64,000 bases of DNA from CAYUVA01 sp964448115 [NCBI: uncultured bacterium]. Its GTDB lineage: Bacteria; CAYUVA01. Below, piece after piece: positions 54,457-62,450 of the stretch; the stretch's first letter is position 1; each line of letters begins with the position of its first letter. The notes under the pieces are model-generated. The model was not told where the DNA came from, made no database searches, and saw only the letters and a list, made by a program, of their open reading frames with translations. Both the position numbers and the translations under genes were made by a program. The stretch covers positions 1 to 64,000 of the forward strand of contig CAYUVA010000006.1 in assembly GCA_964448115.1 (NCBI GenBank), read 5' to 3'.

Positions 54457-54939
54457 TTAATCCCTTGCTTTGAGTTCCCTTATTATTTCGATCATCTTCT
54501 CTGGCGTTACCCGGTAGTATGTCTCGAAGTTGACCATTACAACCGGACCCCTGTCGCATCCGCCGAGGCACTCGACCTGCGCTAGCGAGAAGCGCTTATC
54601 CTTGGTGGTTTGCCCCACCTTGATGCCCAGTTCCTTTTGCGCCGCCTCGATGACCTCAAGGCATCCGTTCAGCTCGCAGGAGATGGTGCCGCAGCACTGT
54701 ATATGGAACTTGCCATGATGAGGGAGCTTGTAGAACGAGTAAAAATCGAGCGCTCCATAGACCCGAGCCGGAGCGATCTTGAGGATCTCTGCAAGTTCGG
54801 GGATGACATCGTTGGAGACAAAACCGAGGTGATCCTGCACCAGGTAGAATGCCTCCATCAGCCCCCCGCCCGGCTCGTGGAAGCGGGCAGCCACGCTTTG
54901 TATCTTCTCCCTGAGCTGGTTGTCGATCAGATTAGCCAT
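54457..54939 (-). CDS. nuoE: NADH-quinone oxidoreductase subunit E
   Basis: A thioredoxin-like [2Fe-2S] subunit of 160 residues. Ligands are in CCGTISC and CLGGC; the fold start LVQDHLGFVSNDVIPELAEIL and the YGALDFYSFYKLPHHGKFHIQ block are canonical. Its ATG overlaps the nuoD stop by one base. Confidence 0.96.
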   Translation of the reverse strand: MANLIDNQLREKIQSVAARFHEPGGGLMEAFYLVQDHLGFVSNDVIPELAEILKIAPARVYGALDFYSFYKLPHHGKFHIQCCGTISCELNGCLEVIEAAQKELGIKVGQTTKDKRFSLAQVECLGGCDRGPVVMVNFETYYRVTPEKMIEIIRELKARD

Positions 54940-56147
54940 TATTTATCCGCCTCCCCCATTACTGGATCCAGGCTGGCAAAGATGGCGACCGCATCGGCGA
55001 TCAACTGCCCCTTGAGCATCTCGCCAGCCAACTGGATATTTACGAAGCTGGGAGAGTGAATCTTCAGCCTCCACGGGGACTTGCCCCCCGCCTTGTGTAT
55101 GATGGTGAAGCCGAGTTCTCCCTTGGAGGACTCCACGCCCTGATAAATCTCCCCCTCGGGGAGATCCGGTCCCTCGGTTACGATCTTGAAGTGGTTGATA
55201 AGCTCCTCCATCTTGGTGAGCACATCGACCTTGGGGGGTAGCACGACCTTGGGGAGATCTGCGTTTATAGGACCGCTGGGCATGTTCTCCACGCACTGTC
55301 TTACTATCTTGGCGCTCTCGTCTATCTCCTGCAACCTGACCAGGTATCTTGCGTAGGTATCCCCCTTTTCCTGTAACGCCATATCGAAGTCGAACTCCTC
55401 GTACCCGCTGTAAGGTCTCGCCTTGCGCACATCGTAAGGTATCCCGCTAGCGCGGGCATTGGGACCGGTTACGCCATAAGCCAGTGCAGTCTCCTTGGAC
55501 AGGATGCCGACATCGACCGTGCGCTTCAGCCAGATCTCGTTCTTGCTCAGCAGACCGCGCAGCTCCTTCATCCTCCCCGGCAGGTGATCGAGCAACGCCT
55601 TTATCTCATCGAGGTTATCCTGTGTAACATCGTTGCGCAGCCCGCCAACCCTGGTGTAGCTGGTGGTAAACCTCGCTCCGCAGATATGCTCGAAGATGTT
55701 ATATATCTTCTCCCTGGTATCGAAGCAGTAGAAATAGACGGTCATTGCGCCTATATCGAGCGCGGTAGTAGCTAGCCACAGCAAGTGCGAGGAGATCCTG
55801 GCAAGCTCGCTGACCATTACTCGTATATACTTGCAGCGCGGTGGAACCTCGATACCGCCCAGCTTCTCCACAGCCAGCATGTAGCCGACATTATTGAGCA
55901 TCGGGTTCAGGTAATCGAGGCGGTCCGTATGGCAGAGAAACTGCATAAAGGTCAGTCGCTCCGCGGTCTTCTCCTTGCCCCGATGCAGATAGCCAATGAT
56001 CGGCTTGACATCGGTTATATACTCGCCATCAAGGGTGATAAGCAGGCGGCAGACTCCATGGGTGGCAGGATGCTGGGGACCCATGTTCAGAACGATCTGG
56101 TTCTTGTCCTTGTCTGCTATTAACTGTTCAAGCTCTTGTCTCATCAA
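54939..56147 (-). CDS. nuoD: NADH-quinone oxidoreductase subunit D
   Basis: The 49-kDa-type subunit, whose fold is related to the large subunit of NiFe hydrogenases. Blocks are NMGPQHPATHGVCRLLITLDGE, GYLHRGKEKTAERLTF, CHTDRLDYLNPMLNN, GARFTTSYTRVGGL and the C-terminal AVAIFASLDPVMGEADK. With NuoB it shapes the quinone site. Length 402 is normal. It overlaps nuoC by four bases (ATGA). Confidence 0.97.
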   Translation of the reverse strand: MMRQELEQLIADKDKNQIVLNMGPQHPATHGVCRLLITLDGEYITDVKPIIGYLHRGKEKTAERLTFMQFLCHTDRLDYLNPMLNNVGYMLAVEKLGGIEVPPRCKYIRVMVSELARISSHLLWLATTALDIGAMTVYFYCFDTREKIYNIFEHICGARFTTSYTRVGGLRNDVTQDNLDEIKALLDHLPGRMKELRGLLSKNEIWLKRTVDVGILSKETALAYGVTGPNARASGIPYDVRKARPYSGYEEFDFDMALQEKGDTYARYLVRLQEIDESAKIVRQCVENMPSGPINADLPKVVLPPKVDVLTKMEELINHFKIVTEGPDLPEGEIYQGVESSKGELGFTIIHKAGGKSPWRLKIHSPSFVNIQLAGEMLKGQLIADAVAIFASLDPVMGEADK

Positions 56148-56779
56148 TCACCCTTTGGCTTGTATTTTCTGACCTTAGCCATGGTCCCTTTTCTTATCTT
56201 TTGCTTCTTGCACTCGCCTGTCGTGATCCTAGCCTCGCACTCCTCGAAGGGGTAGAACTCGCACTCCTCGCGCTTGAGGTGGTGCACCTGCTCTGGACCG
56301 GCGTGTCCGGTGAAGGGAAAGTCTTTGCGCAGAGGATGCCCCTCGAAGTCCTCCCACATATATATTCGGCGCAGGTCCGGATGCCCCTCAAAGTGAATGC
56401 CCATCATGTCGTAGGCTTCGCGCTCCAGCCAGTTGGCGCCCGCATATACCGACACCAGGCTAGGAACCATTGGCTTAGATTTTTCGATATCATCGGTGTC
56501 TGGTATGAGTGCCTTGACCAGGATGCGGTAGTTGTTTTTGATTGAAAGGAAAATGTAAATCAAGGCAAACCTCGGCTGCTTCCACCCGCTGTAGTCAACC
56601 GAGACGATATCGAGCAGCATCTCGAAGTCGAATGGCGCGACATTGAGCCTCTCGGCAACCTTTACAATGTCGGCTGCATCGATGATGAGCATTATGTCGC
56701 CTCGATGCTCCGAGATCTCCTTTATAAGCTCTGGATTATCAGCCTGGAATCTTGATAGGATGCTCTTCAGGTCTGCCAT
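56144..56779 (-). CDS. nuoC: NADH-quinone oxidoreductase subunit C
   Basis: A 30-kDa-type subunit of 211 residues; the signature is [39 protein letters not shown]. The ~55-residue tail beyond KDFP is Lys/Glu/Cys-containing ([12 protein letters not shown]) and is longer than in the core family. Its start lies 41 bases inside nuoB, an unusually long overlap for this operon. Confidence 0.94.
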   Translation of the reverse strand: MADLKSILSRFQADNPELIKEISEHRGDIMLIIDAADIVKVAERLNVAPFDFEMLLDIVSVDYSGWKQPRFALIYIFLSIKNNYRILVKALIPDTDDIEKSKPMVPSLVSVYAGANWLEREAYDMMGIHFEGHPDLRRIYMWEDFEGHPLRKDFPFTGHAGPEQVHHLKREECEFYPFEECEARITTGECKKQKIRKGTMAKVRKYKPKGD

Positions 56780-57287
56780 TTTTTATCCACTCGCGAAGTT
56801 TCAGCAGTGCGTCGATTACACTCTCCGGCCTAGGGGGACATCCGCCGACATAAACATCGACAGGGAGGAAGTGATCGATACCAGGTACCACAGAGTAATT
56901 GCTGCGGTACAAGCCACCGGAACAGACGCAGGCTCCCATGGCGATCACCCACTTGGGAGTAGCCATCTGGTCGTAGATCCTGCGCACCACCGGCGCCATC
57001 TTGTAGGTTACCGTGCCTGCCACGATCATGCAGTCAGCCTGCCGGGGCGAAAAGCGCATGACCTCCATTCCGAAGCGGGAAATATCGTACCTCGGCGCCA
57101 CCAGACCCATCATCTCTATGGCGCAACAGGAGATCCCCATCGGCATGGGCCAGAGGCTCCCTCGCTGCCCCCACTTGATTAGATACTTATCAATGGTCTC
57201 GATGGTGGTTAGATAGATGTTGCGAAGTAACCCGGACCTCTTTTCCGCTTCCGCTTCAGTTACTGCTAGTTCTGGTTCTGCATTCAT
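56739..57287 (-). CDS. nuoB: NADH-quinone oxidoreductase subunit B
   Basis: The PSST-type subunit holding cluster N2. Ligands and motifs are [11 protein letters not shown] (two adjacent Cys), [12 protein letters not shown] and [14 protein letters not shown]. It binds next to NuoD at the quinone site. It is the first gene of this operon (nuoA is displaced), so the operon promoter should lie in 57288-57400. No clear consensus is visible there. Confidence 0.96.
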   Translation of the reverse strand: MNAEPELAVTEAEAEKRSGLLRNIYLTTIETIDKYLIKWGQRGSLWPMPMGISCCAIEMMGLVAPRYDISRFGMEVMRFSPRQADCMIVAGTVTYKMAPVVRRIYDQMATPKWVIAMGACVCSGGLYRSNYSVVPGIDHFLPVDVYVGGCPPRPESVIDALLKLREWIKNGRPEEHPIKIPG

Positions 57288-57396
57288 ATCGCCTGCCTGT
57301 ATAAATCATTTTTCAACCGATTGCAAGAGGAAAATGCACCCAAATCAAAAAAATCGTGTTTTTTTAACTTGTGGCTCTCAAAATGTACGACTCCAT

Positions 57397-57437
57397 CACG
57401 CAAAGACGCTCACGCAAAGAACGCAAAGAAAGAAAGA
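57397..57437. repeat. Degenerate CAAAG repeat right of the nuo operon
   Basis: CACGCAAAGACG, TCACGCAAAGAACGCAAAG and AAAGAAAG lie in a row. It is the opposite orientation of the repeat at 45226-45284, and together they bracket the nuo operon. Confidence 0.7.
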
Positions 57438-57616
57438 GATACCGTGCTACCGTTTTTCTTTCATTTATCGATTCGAGCTTAGTAAGAAAAAATCCCACCG
57501 GATTCGGCCATTGCTATTGCAAAAAGGTGAGAATGGACCAAGTATGGATTAATATAATGTCAATCTAGTATTAGGTGTTATATGAATGCTTTCCAGCCTA
57601 ACTGTACCTTGAATAG

Positions 57617-57650
57617 GGCGGTGTCCTTCCTTGTTGTAAAGGACACCGCC
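57617..57650 (-). terminator. Long hairpin downstream of the phasin gene, possible terminator
   Basis: GGCGGTGTCCTT and AAGGACACCGCC form a perfect 12-bp stem with a ten-base loop, 30 bases after the phasin stop. There is no T run on either side, so termination would be atypical; it could also stabilise the mRNA end. Confidence 0.5.
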
Positions 57651-57680
57651 GGTTAATCTTCTTGGAGCTAGTTTTTCAAA

Positions 57681-58079
57681 CTAGGGGGTTGCTTCTTTTT
57701 TTCCCTCGGAAGTCTGCTCGCTGGCCTGCTCTTGAGCGTTCTCCTCTTTCCTTTGTCGCTTGGTGATTTTTTCCAGTTTATTTGTTATCTCGGATAGCCT
57801 GCTTTTAACATCCTCGATTTCCTTTTTGAACTGTAGTCGTTCAAATGCTTTGTTGATGCTCTCTTCGATTCGCTTCTGAAGCTCCTCGGTGTTTTGTTTG
57901 ATTCGCTCCTTGACCTCATTGACAAATTTACGAGCCTCGATGTCGCTCGCCTCACCTTCCTTGATAAGGGTATCATAGAGTTTCTCAGCCTCAGCTTCGA
58001 CCACGGAGAATGCGCCCAGGCTGATCAGATAAACCTTGCGCAGCGATTCCTTTGCTCCCTTAGTTACACTTTCCATCAT
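57681..58079 (-). CDS. Phasin-family protein (PhaF/PhaI-like)
   Basis: A 132-residue, almost fully helical protein. The N-terminal segment RKVYLISLGAFSVVEAEAEKLYDTLIKEGE matches the phasin/PhaI family start. Residues ~50-110 are a coiled coil and the end is a disordered Glu/Gln/Lys tail (NAQEQASEQTSEGKK). Phasins coat polyhydroxyalkanoate granules, but related small helical proteins without PHA also exist, and no PHA synthase is in the window. AAAGGAG lies upstream of ATGATG. A consensus promoter with an internal palindrome controls it. Confidence 0.7.
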   Translation of the reverse strand: MMESVTKGAKESLRKVYLISLGAFSVVEAEAEKLYDTLIKEGEASDIEARKFVNEVKERIKQNTEELQKRIEESINKAFERLQFKKEIEDVKSRLSEITNKLEKITKRQRKEENAQEQASEQTSEGKKEATP

Positions 58080-58113
58080 AATTTAACTCCTTTCTTTTGA
58101 AGTGTTCATTAGC

Positions 58114-58142
58114 AATATAACGCATTGCGTTATGAATGTCAA
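58114..58142 (-). promoter_or_regulatory. Consensus sigma-70 promoter of the phasin gene
   Basis: TTGACA (58137-58142) and TATATT (58114-58119) on the minus strand are separated by exactly 17 bases. The expected start lies near 58107, giving a ~28-base leader before the ATG at 58079. Confidence 0.85.
58117..58133. promoter_or_regulatory. Operator-like palindrome within the phasin promoter
   Basis: ATAACGCA-N-TGCGTTAT, eight-base exact arms around one base, spans most of the promoter spacer and part of the -10. That position is typical of repressor sites. The regulator is unknown; PhaR-type or TetR-type proteins are candidates only. Confidence 0.7.
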
Positions 58143-58263
58143 GAGGCAAAATCAAAAAAAGATTAATATTGATTCGGGCGCCTATGAGACGCTTGTTGGC
58201 TTAGGTGCGGGCAAGATGCAAAGGGCGCTTGCATTGCTCAATACCGTTCGTACTTTTTGTTAC

Positions 58264-58292
58264 TTGACAAGATGACTTTCAGGAGGTATATT
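58264..58292 (+). promoter_or_regulatory. Consensus sigma-70 promoter of the NYN-domain gene
   Basis: TTGACA (58264-58269) and TATATT (58287-58292) with a 17-base spacer. The start is expected near 58299, leaving a leader of about 104 bases. Confidence 0.8.
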
Positions 58293-58358
58293 ATAGATGA
58301 TTATTTATACTCAGGCGGTAAAGCGATTAGAAGCAAAGCCCCCTGGGATATAATTTAT

Positions 58359-58389
58359 AGGGCAGACTGGCGAGCTGCCCTTTATTTTT
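58359..58389 (+). terminator. Terminator-like hairpin in the NYN gene leader (possible attenuator)
   Basis: AGGGCAG and CTGCCCT form a seven-bp stem with a nine-base loop, then TTTATTTTT, and the ribosome binding site AAGGAG follows at once. A GCCC upstream (58339-58342) could pair with GGGC at 58360-58363 and prevent this hairpin, an attenuator-like layout. Confidence 0.55.
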
Positions 58390-58402
58390 AAGGAGAATAC
58401 GG

Positions 58403-59452
58403 ATGATTAAAGTTGCCATTTTTATCGACGGCAAGAACTTCTACAAGTCGCTTCGAGCACATGATCCCAACATCATAATCGACTACAAGAAATTCGCCCA
58501 ATGGCTTTGCAACAAGGTCGGAGGCGAAAACGCTCGAATGGTCGGTGCTTACTATTACACTGGTTATGCACCTGACTCAGGCTCACCTTCTGAGAAGCTG
58601 CATCACTTCCTTGAAGGGCTGGATCGCCAAGAAGGCTACAATGTGCGCTATAGTCCCCTTATCTACCGTAAAATGACCTGCAAGCACTGCGGCAAAGAGA
58701 TCCGCTATACTACCGAGAAGAGAGTCGATACCAGGCTGGTCTCAGAGATATTACAGCTTGGGGCGGTAGATGCGTTCGATGTTGCTGTCTTGATCTCCGG
58801 CGACCAGGACTTTGTCCCCGCTGTGAAAGCCCTGAACACGATCGGAAAACAGGTATATATCGCCACCTGGGGAGGGCATGGACTCTCAAGGGAACTGCGC
58901 AGCGCAGCCTTCGGGGAGGTCAACTTGATCCAAGGAAAAAGTGAGTTCGTGTTCCAAAGACAGACTGATGTTATTACCAATATGAAAAAAGAGATCAACC
59001 TGGCACATAGCTGGTTTTCCCAGAAAAATGGCTTTTTAGGCAAGAGCTTCTTTGTCGAAAAATGGATACCAAAGTTCATTATCCCCGCTGCCGGAGCGGA
59101 AAGAGAAGAACTGCTCAACAAGATGATCGAGAGGGGACAGGTGGAAGAATACAAGGTCTCAGATGCGACCGGTAAGATGATCTCGGCGATAAGGGTGCCA
59201 GAAAGAGAGCAATATGAGCGAATAGATCGCCGAGCTGATTACCGCGATGACTACCAGGAAGATGACCAGCAGTACGACCGATACGATGACTCGGATTACG
59301 ACACCGATGACGAGGACTACGAGCAGGGTAACGACCAACCATTTGATGACTATAAACCGAGTGAAGCCGACCGGGATAACATCCAGCAAGATAAATGCCA
59401 GGATGATGATAATATTCGCACCGATGATGAGGATAATCGGTTCTCGGAGTGA
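58403..59452 (+). CDS. NYN-domain (LabA/DUF88) ribonuclease-like protein with acidic tail
   Basis: AAGGAG precedes the ATG. Residues ~1-190 are a NYN domain of the PIN-like nuclease fold: VAIFIDGKNFYKSL (Asp 9), KRVDTRLVSEILQLG, DVAVLISGDQDFVPAVKALNTIGKQVYIATW and GHGLSRELRSAAFGEVNLI, with the acidic metal-binding residues in place. A CxxC pair (TCKHCGKE) could bind zinc. Residues ~190-275 look like a winged-helix or LOTUS-like region (AHSWFSQKNGFLGKSFFVEKWIPKF). The last ~75 residues are very acidic and Asp/Tyr-rich and are probably disordered. Such proteins cleave RNA or regulate it. It has its own strong promoter and a leader hairpin. Confidence 0.85.
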   Translation: MIKVAIFIDGKNFYKSLRAHDPNIIIDYKKFAQWLCNKVGGENARMVGAYYYTGYAPDSGSPSEKLHHFLEGLDRQEGYNVRYSPLIYRKMTCKHCGKEIRYTTEKRVDTRLVSEILQLGAVDAFDVAVLISGDQDFVPAVKALNTIGKQVYIATWGGHGLSRELRSAAFGEVNLIQGKSEFVFQRQTDVITNMKKEINLAHSWFSQKNGFLGKSFFVEKWIPKFIIPAAGAEREELLNKMIERGQVEEYKVSDATGKMISAIRVPEREQYERIDRRADYRDDYQEDDQQYDRYDDSDYDTDDEDYEQGNDQPFDDYKPSEADRDNIQQDKCQDDDNIRTDDEDNRFSE

Positions 59453-59529
59453 GATCTGACTGGGATCTTCTGGCACGGAATACGGCGGCTTTGTAATATT
59501 GCTGCTTGAAAAAGATAGATATCAATATA

Positions 59530-61017
59530 ATGTTCAAGCGCCCAATCTCCATCGTATTCATAATAACATTATGCCTTCTTGTCTATGTTGAGTCATCAAA
59601 TCTAAGTTACATCGATGATGATGCCTTTATCAGCGCACGCTATGCACGCAATCTAGTAAATGGGCATGGTTTGGTCTTCAATCCAGGAGAGCGCATCGAA
59701 GGGATCACAAACCTGCTCTGGACATTGATCCTGGCAATTCCTCACCTACTTGATATCGATTTTGTAGGTTTCGCACGGGCTTTGTCCATAATCCTGGTTG
59801 GGCTGCTTTTCACTTGTATGGCTGGATATTGCATCACAAGCCTGAAATTAAGTGACCAATCAAGCTGGCTTGCCATTTTGCTGATAGCCCTATCAGCTAC
59901 ACTTTACTTATGGTCTCTTTCTGGCTTGGAGTCAGCGCTGTTTACCCTGTTAGTTTTCCTTGGCATAGCCAGAGAATATAAGCAGCAGAGGGTGAATGAT
60001 CACATATTGCAAGGGGTGATTTGGGGGGTATCCTTTGCCATAAGACCTGATGCCCTGGTCTTTCTGGGAGCATTAATCAGCTTCAGATTTTTCTTTGCAA
60101 AACAGACCCATCGTCCCGGTGGCACCACTTGGCTAGTGATCTTTTTTCTACCTCTTTTTATCATGGTCGAGGGATTTCGGCTATGTTATTATGGTGCTCT
60201 AATACCGAACTCATATTACTTGCGGAGTTGGCAAGGGCTGGATGGATTAGCGATCAACCTCGTTCCGGGGGCAATCTATACGGGAAGGTTTCTCATCTCT
60301 AGCGGCTTATGGATGCTTCTGCCCTTGGCGATGATAGGTAATCTGCAAAAACATAGAGAATTTCAGCGCTTCATGTGGATTTTCTTCTTATATTTTCTGT
60401 ATATGTTATGGGTTGGTGGAGATAGCAAGGTGTTCTACCGGCTATGGCTGCCTCTATTGCCCCTTGGCTATATATGGCTTGCTTATTCGATAGACCGCCT
60501 CAACGAGCGATTAAGGAATCGAAAATACAACAAGGCGATAATAGCTATGGCGGTATTTTTAGTCATTTCAGCGACTTGTGCGCCAACATTCAATTGCCTC
60601 GATTTCGGCGACCACGAGAGAACAAGAAACATAGCCAAGCATCTCCACCCAGACCGGGTGAGAACCGGCAGATACCTGGCTCGTGCAGCAGGTCCTGATG
60701 ATACCCTGGCATTGAGTGCCATTGGTGTAATACCATATCTTAGCGGACTTTATACCTATGACTTCATGGGGCTTATAGATCCCAGGATAAAAGCGGTGGA
60801 ACTCGGAAGCGGATTCGGCATGACCGCACACAGAAAATCGCTTTTTTATCAGGTAATTAAAGATAGACCAATTTATGTTGTAATGAGTACCGTGATCCGA
60901 TCTAGGGAGATAGATTACCTGGAAAAGGTGGGCTATCAAAGAATAGGTGCACCGGCTGCCTTTCCTGTATTCAAGTATCAGCCAACTGGTAGTGAAGCAA
61001 GCTCAATCAAGCCCTGA
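59530..61017 (+). CDS. Polytopic membrane glycosyltransferase, arabinofuranosyltransferase/GT-C-like
   Basis: About 10-12 membrane helices. The first periplasmic loop carries YIDDDAFISARYARNLVNGHGLVFNPGERIEGITNLLWTL, a signature of GT-C-type transferases (AftB/ArnT/Pmt-like) that use polyprenyl-phosphate sugars. The C-terminal ~130 residues are soluble (YDFMGLIDPRIKAV...). It should add a sugar to a surface glycan or protein on the periplasmic side. ATG at 59530 is chosen because it puts the first helix near the N-terminus; a TTG at 59506 adds eight residues and has no better ribosome binding site. The last 11 bases overlap the convergent small gene. Confidence 0.82.
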   Translation: MFKRPISIVFIITLCLLVYVESSNLSYIDDDAFISARYARNLVNGHGLVFNPGERIEGITNLLWTLILAIPHLLDIDFVGFARALSIILVGLLFTCMAGYCITSLKLSDQSSWLAILLIALSATLYLWSLSGLESALFTLLVFLGIAREYKQQRVNDHILQGVIWGVSFAIRPDALVFLGALISFRFFFAKQTHRPGGTTWLVIFFLPLFIMVEGFRLCYYGALIPNSYYLRSWQGLDGLAINLVPGAIYTGRFLISSGLWMLLPLAMIGNLQKHREFQRFMWIFFLYFLYMLWVGGDSKVFYRLWLPLLPLGYIWLAYSIDRLNERLRNRKYNKAIIAMAVFLVISATCAPTFNCLDFGDHERTRNIAKHLHPDRVRTGRYLARAAGPDDTLALSAIGVIPYLSGLYTYDFMGLIDPRIKAVELGSGFGMTAHRKSLFYQVIKDRPIYVVMSTVIRSREIDYLEKVGYQRIGAPAAFPVFKYQPTGSEASSIKP

Positions 61018-61246
61018 CTGCAAGATACCTGTCCATCTTCTCCCTTTTTATTCCCTCCAGGTACTCTTGCCTGCTTATTTGGGTGATCTCCTTGATGGCA
61101 TCCAATGTTCCTCTTCTTTTCAGTCGAGGCATCTTGAGGGCATTGCGCATCACGGTAACCATATCCCTTCCCTTGAAGTAGCGCACGAAGGTATGACTCT
61201 TACCAGCTCCCACATGCCCACCATCAAGTATCAATTTGTAATACAT
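61007..61246 (-). CDS. Small hypothetical protein
   Basis: A 79-residue ORF starting MYYKLILDGGHVGAGKSHTFVRYFKG and ending LEGIKREKMDRYLAVRA. Its composition is protein-like (basic, mixed helix and strand) and a GGTGG sits nine bases before the ATG at 61246. A longer start at 61294 would add a hydrophobic stretch with no support. The GGHVGAGKS stretch superficially resembles a P-loop but lacks the rest of a nucleotide-binding fold. It overlaps the 3' end of the GT-C gene on the other strand by 11 bases. I believe it is a real gene and have no function for it. Confidence 0.6.
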   Translation of the reverse strand: MYYKLILDGGHVGAGKSHTFVRYFKGRDMVTVMRNALKMPRLKRRGTLDAIKEITQISRQEYLEGIKREKMDRYLAVRA

Positions 61247-61418
61247 CACATTCACCCACCTTAAGTATGGCAAGAATAGTGCCAGGAAGATCATGGGGGT
61301 GGAATGCTGTTAACCTACTGGTATTATTGGATTTTATGAGGAAAGCCCTCGCAGAAAACTTATTCTATAGTGTGCAAATATTGCGCACTACTATCCTTCT
61401 GTGCAAATCTTGCAGGGA

Positions 61419-62423
61419 TCATCGATCGGGAAGCCCAAATAGATCTCTTTGGCATAGGGCAGCAACCCCCAAGATGGCGGAATCGTGTCCTAGCTTCGAG
61501 ATCTCTATCTTCACCGAGTCGGCTGGAGTAGTAAAGGCTCTTTTTTTCATCTCCGTGATGGCAATTGGCAAAAAATACTCGACAGCCTCGGTCAATCCGC
61601 CACCTAGCACTATGATCTCTGGGTTGAAAATATTGACCAGGTCGGCAAATCCAATACCGAGCCATCTTCCCATCTCAAAGAATATAGACCTGGATAGCTC
61701 ATCATCGTTCTCTGCCGCCTGGTAAAGGTGCCGTGGGGTCAGCTCAGGAGCATCCACCTCGCTCAACAGGCTTTTTTTGCCTTGAGCCTGCCACTGATCC
61801 AGTTTTTGCGGTATTATCCTTATGAGCGCATTTGCAGAGACATACGTCTCCAGGCATCCGTTGTTACCACAGCCACACTCAGCGCCATCCGGTTGGATGG
61901 TTATATGTCCCAGCTCTCCAGCGGTTCCATCCTTTCCATGATAGATCTTGCCATCGATGATAATTCCGCCTCCCAAGCCGGTGCCGAGAGTGATGCCTAG
62001 CATGTTTCTATATCGCCGATTGAAGCCATAGACATACTCGCCATAAGCAAAGGCATTGGCATCGTTTTCCAGGATCACAGGTATGCCGAAGCGATCCTTC
62101 AAGATTTTTGTAAGGGGCACATTGTTCCAGTCAGGAAAGTTAGGAAGGGTGATTATAATCCCCTTATCGAGCAGCGCCGGTCCCGGTGTGCCTATCCCTA
62201 TTCCACTTATAGCCATTCCCTCAGAGGCTGCCGTGGCAAAAAAACCATCGCACAGGTTGTACAACTTGCCAAGCACATTATCTTTGCCTTCATCTGCTTT
62301 GGTGCATAGACTCTTTCTCTTAAGTATGGTTCCGTTGCTATCCACCAATCCAGCCTTGATATTAGTGCCTCCAAGGTCGATGCCTAGAACGGCCATGTTC
62401 CTTTGTGTCTCCAAGTCCTTCAT
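61419..62423 (-). CDS. ROK-family sugar kinase (glucokinase-like)
   Basis: The ATPase N-terminal block is MAVLGIDLGGTNIKAGLVD, the sugar-binding block LENDANAFAYGEYVYG, and the ROK zinc motif GHITIQPDGAECGCGNNGCLETYVS is complete (His plus three Cys). The adenosine block IIVLGGGLTEAVE is near the end. It phosphorylates glucose or a related hexose with ATP in the cytoplasm. The first ATG at 62423 adds nine residues to the usual start (ATG at 62396). The two starts cannot be told apart by Shine-Dalgarno strength. It is in the same direction as the unknown gene at 62451, with a 27-base gap. Confidence 0.92.
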   Translation of the reverse strand: MKDLETQRNMAVLGIDLGGTNIKAGLVDSNGTILKRKSLCTKADEGKDNVLGKLYNLCDGFFATAASEGMAISGIGIGTPGPALLDKGIIITLPNFPDWNNVPLTKILKDRFGIPVILENDANAFAYGEYVYGFNRRYRNMLGITLGTGLGGGIIIDGKIYHGKDGTAGELGHITIQPDGAECGCGNNGCLETYVSANALIRIIPQKLDQWQAQGKKSLLSEVDAPELTPRHLYQAAENDDELSRSIFFEMGRWLGIGFADLVNIFNPEIIVLGGGLTEAVEYFLPIAITEMKKRAFTTPADSVKIEISKLGHDSAILGVAALCQRDLFGLPDR

Positions 62424-62450
62424 ACCAAGCGGATCTAATCGATTCTGAAA

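Larger units (their letters stand above)
57288..57680. other. Intergenic region with a degenerate repeat and a hairpin; no gene seen
   Basis: It separates nuoB from the phasin-like gene. It holds the CAAAG repeat at 57397-57437 and the hairpin at 57617-57650. No ORF here has coding character, and I could not identify the nuo promoter. Confidence 0.5.

Noticed and set aside
59463-59490. Second sigma-54-like site (TGGCACGGAATACGGC)
   Set aside because: The -24 half fits but the -12 half reads ACGGC instead of TTGC, so it is not convincing.
61184-61213. P-loop NTPase in the small ORF (GGHVGAGKS)
   Set aside because: The protein is only 79 residues and has no Walker B or rest of the fold, so the motif is probably chance.
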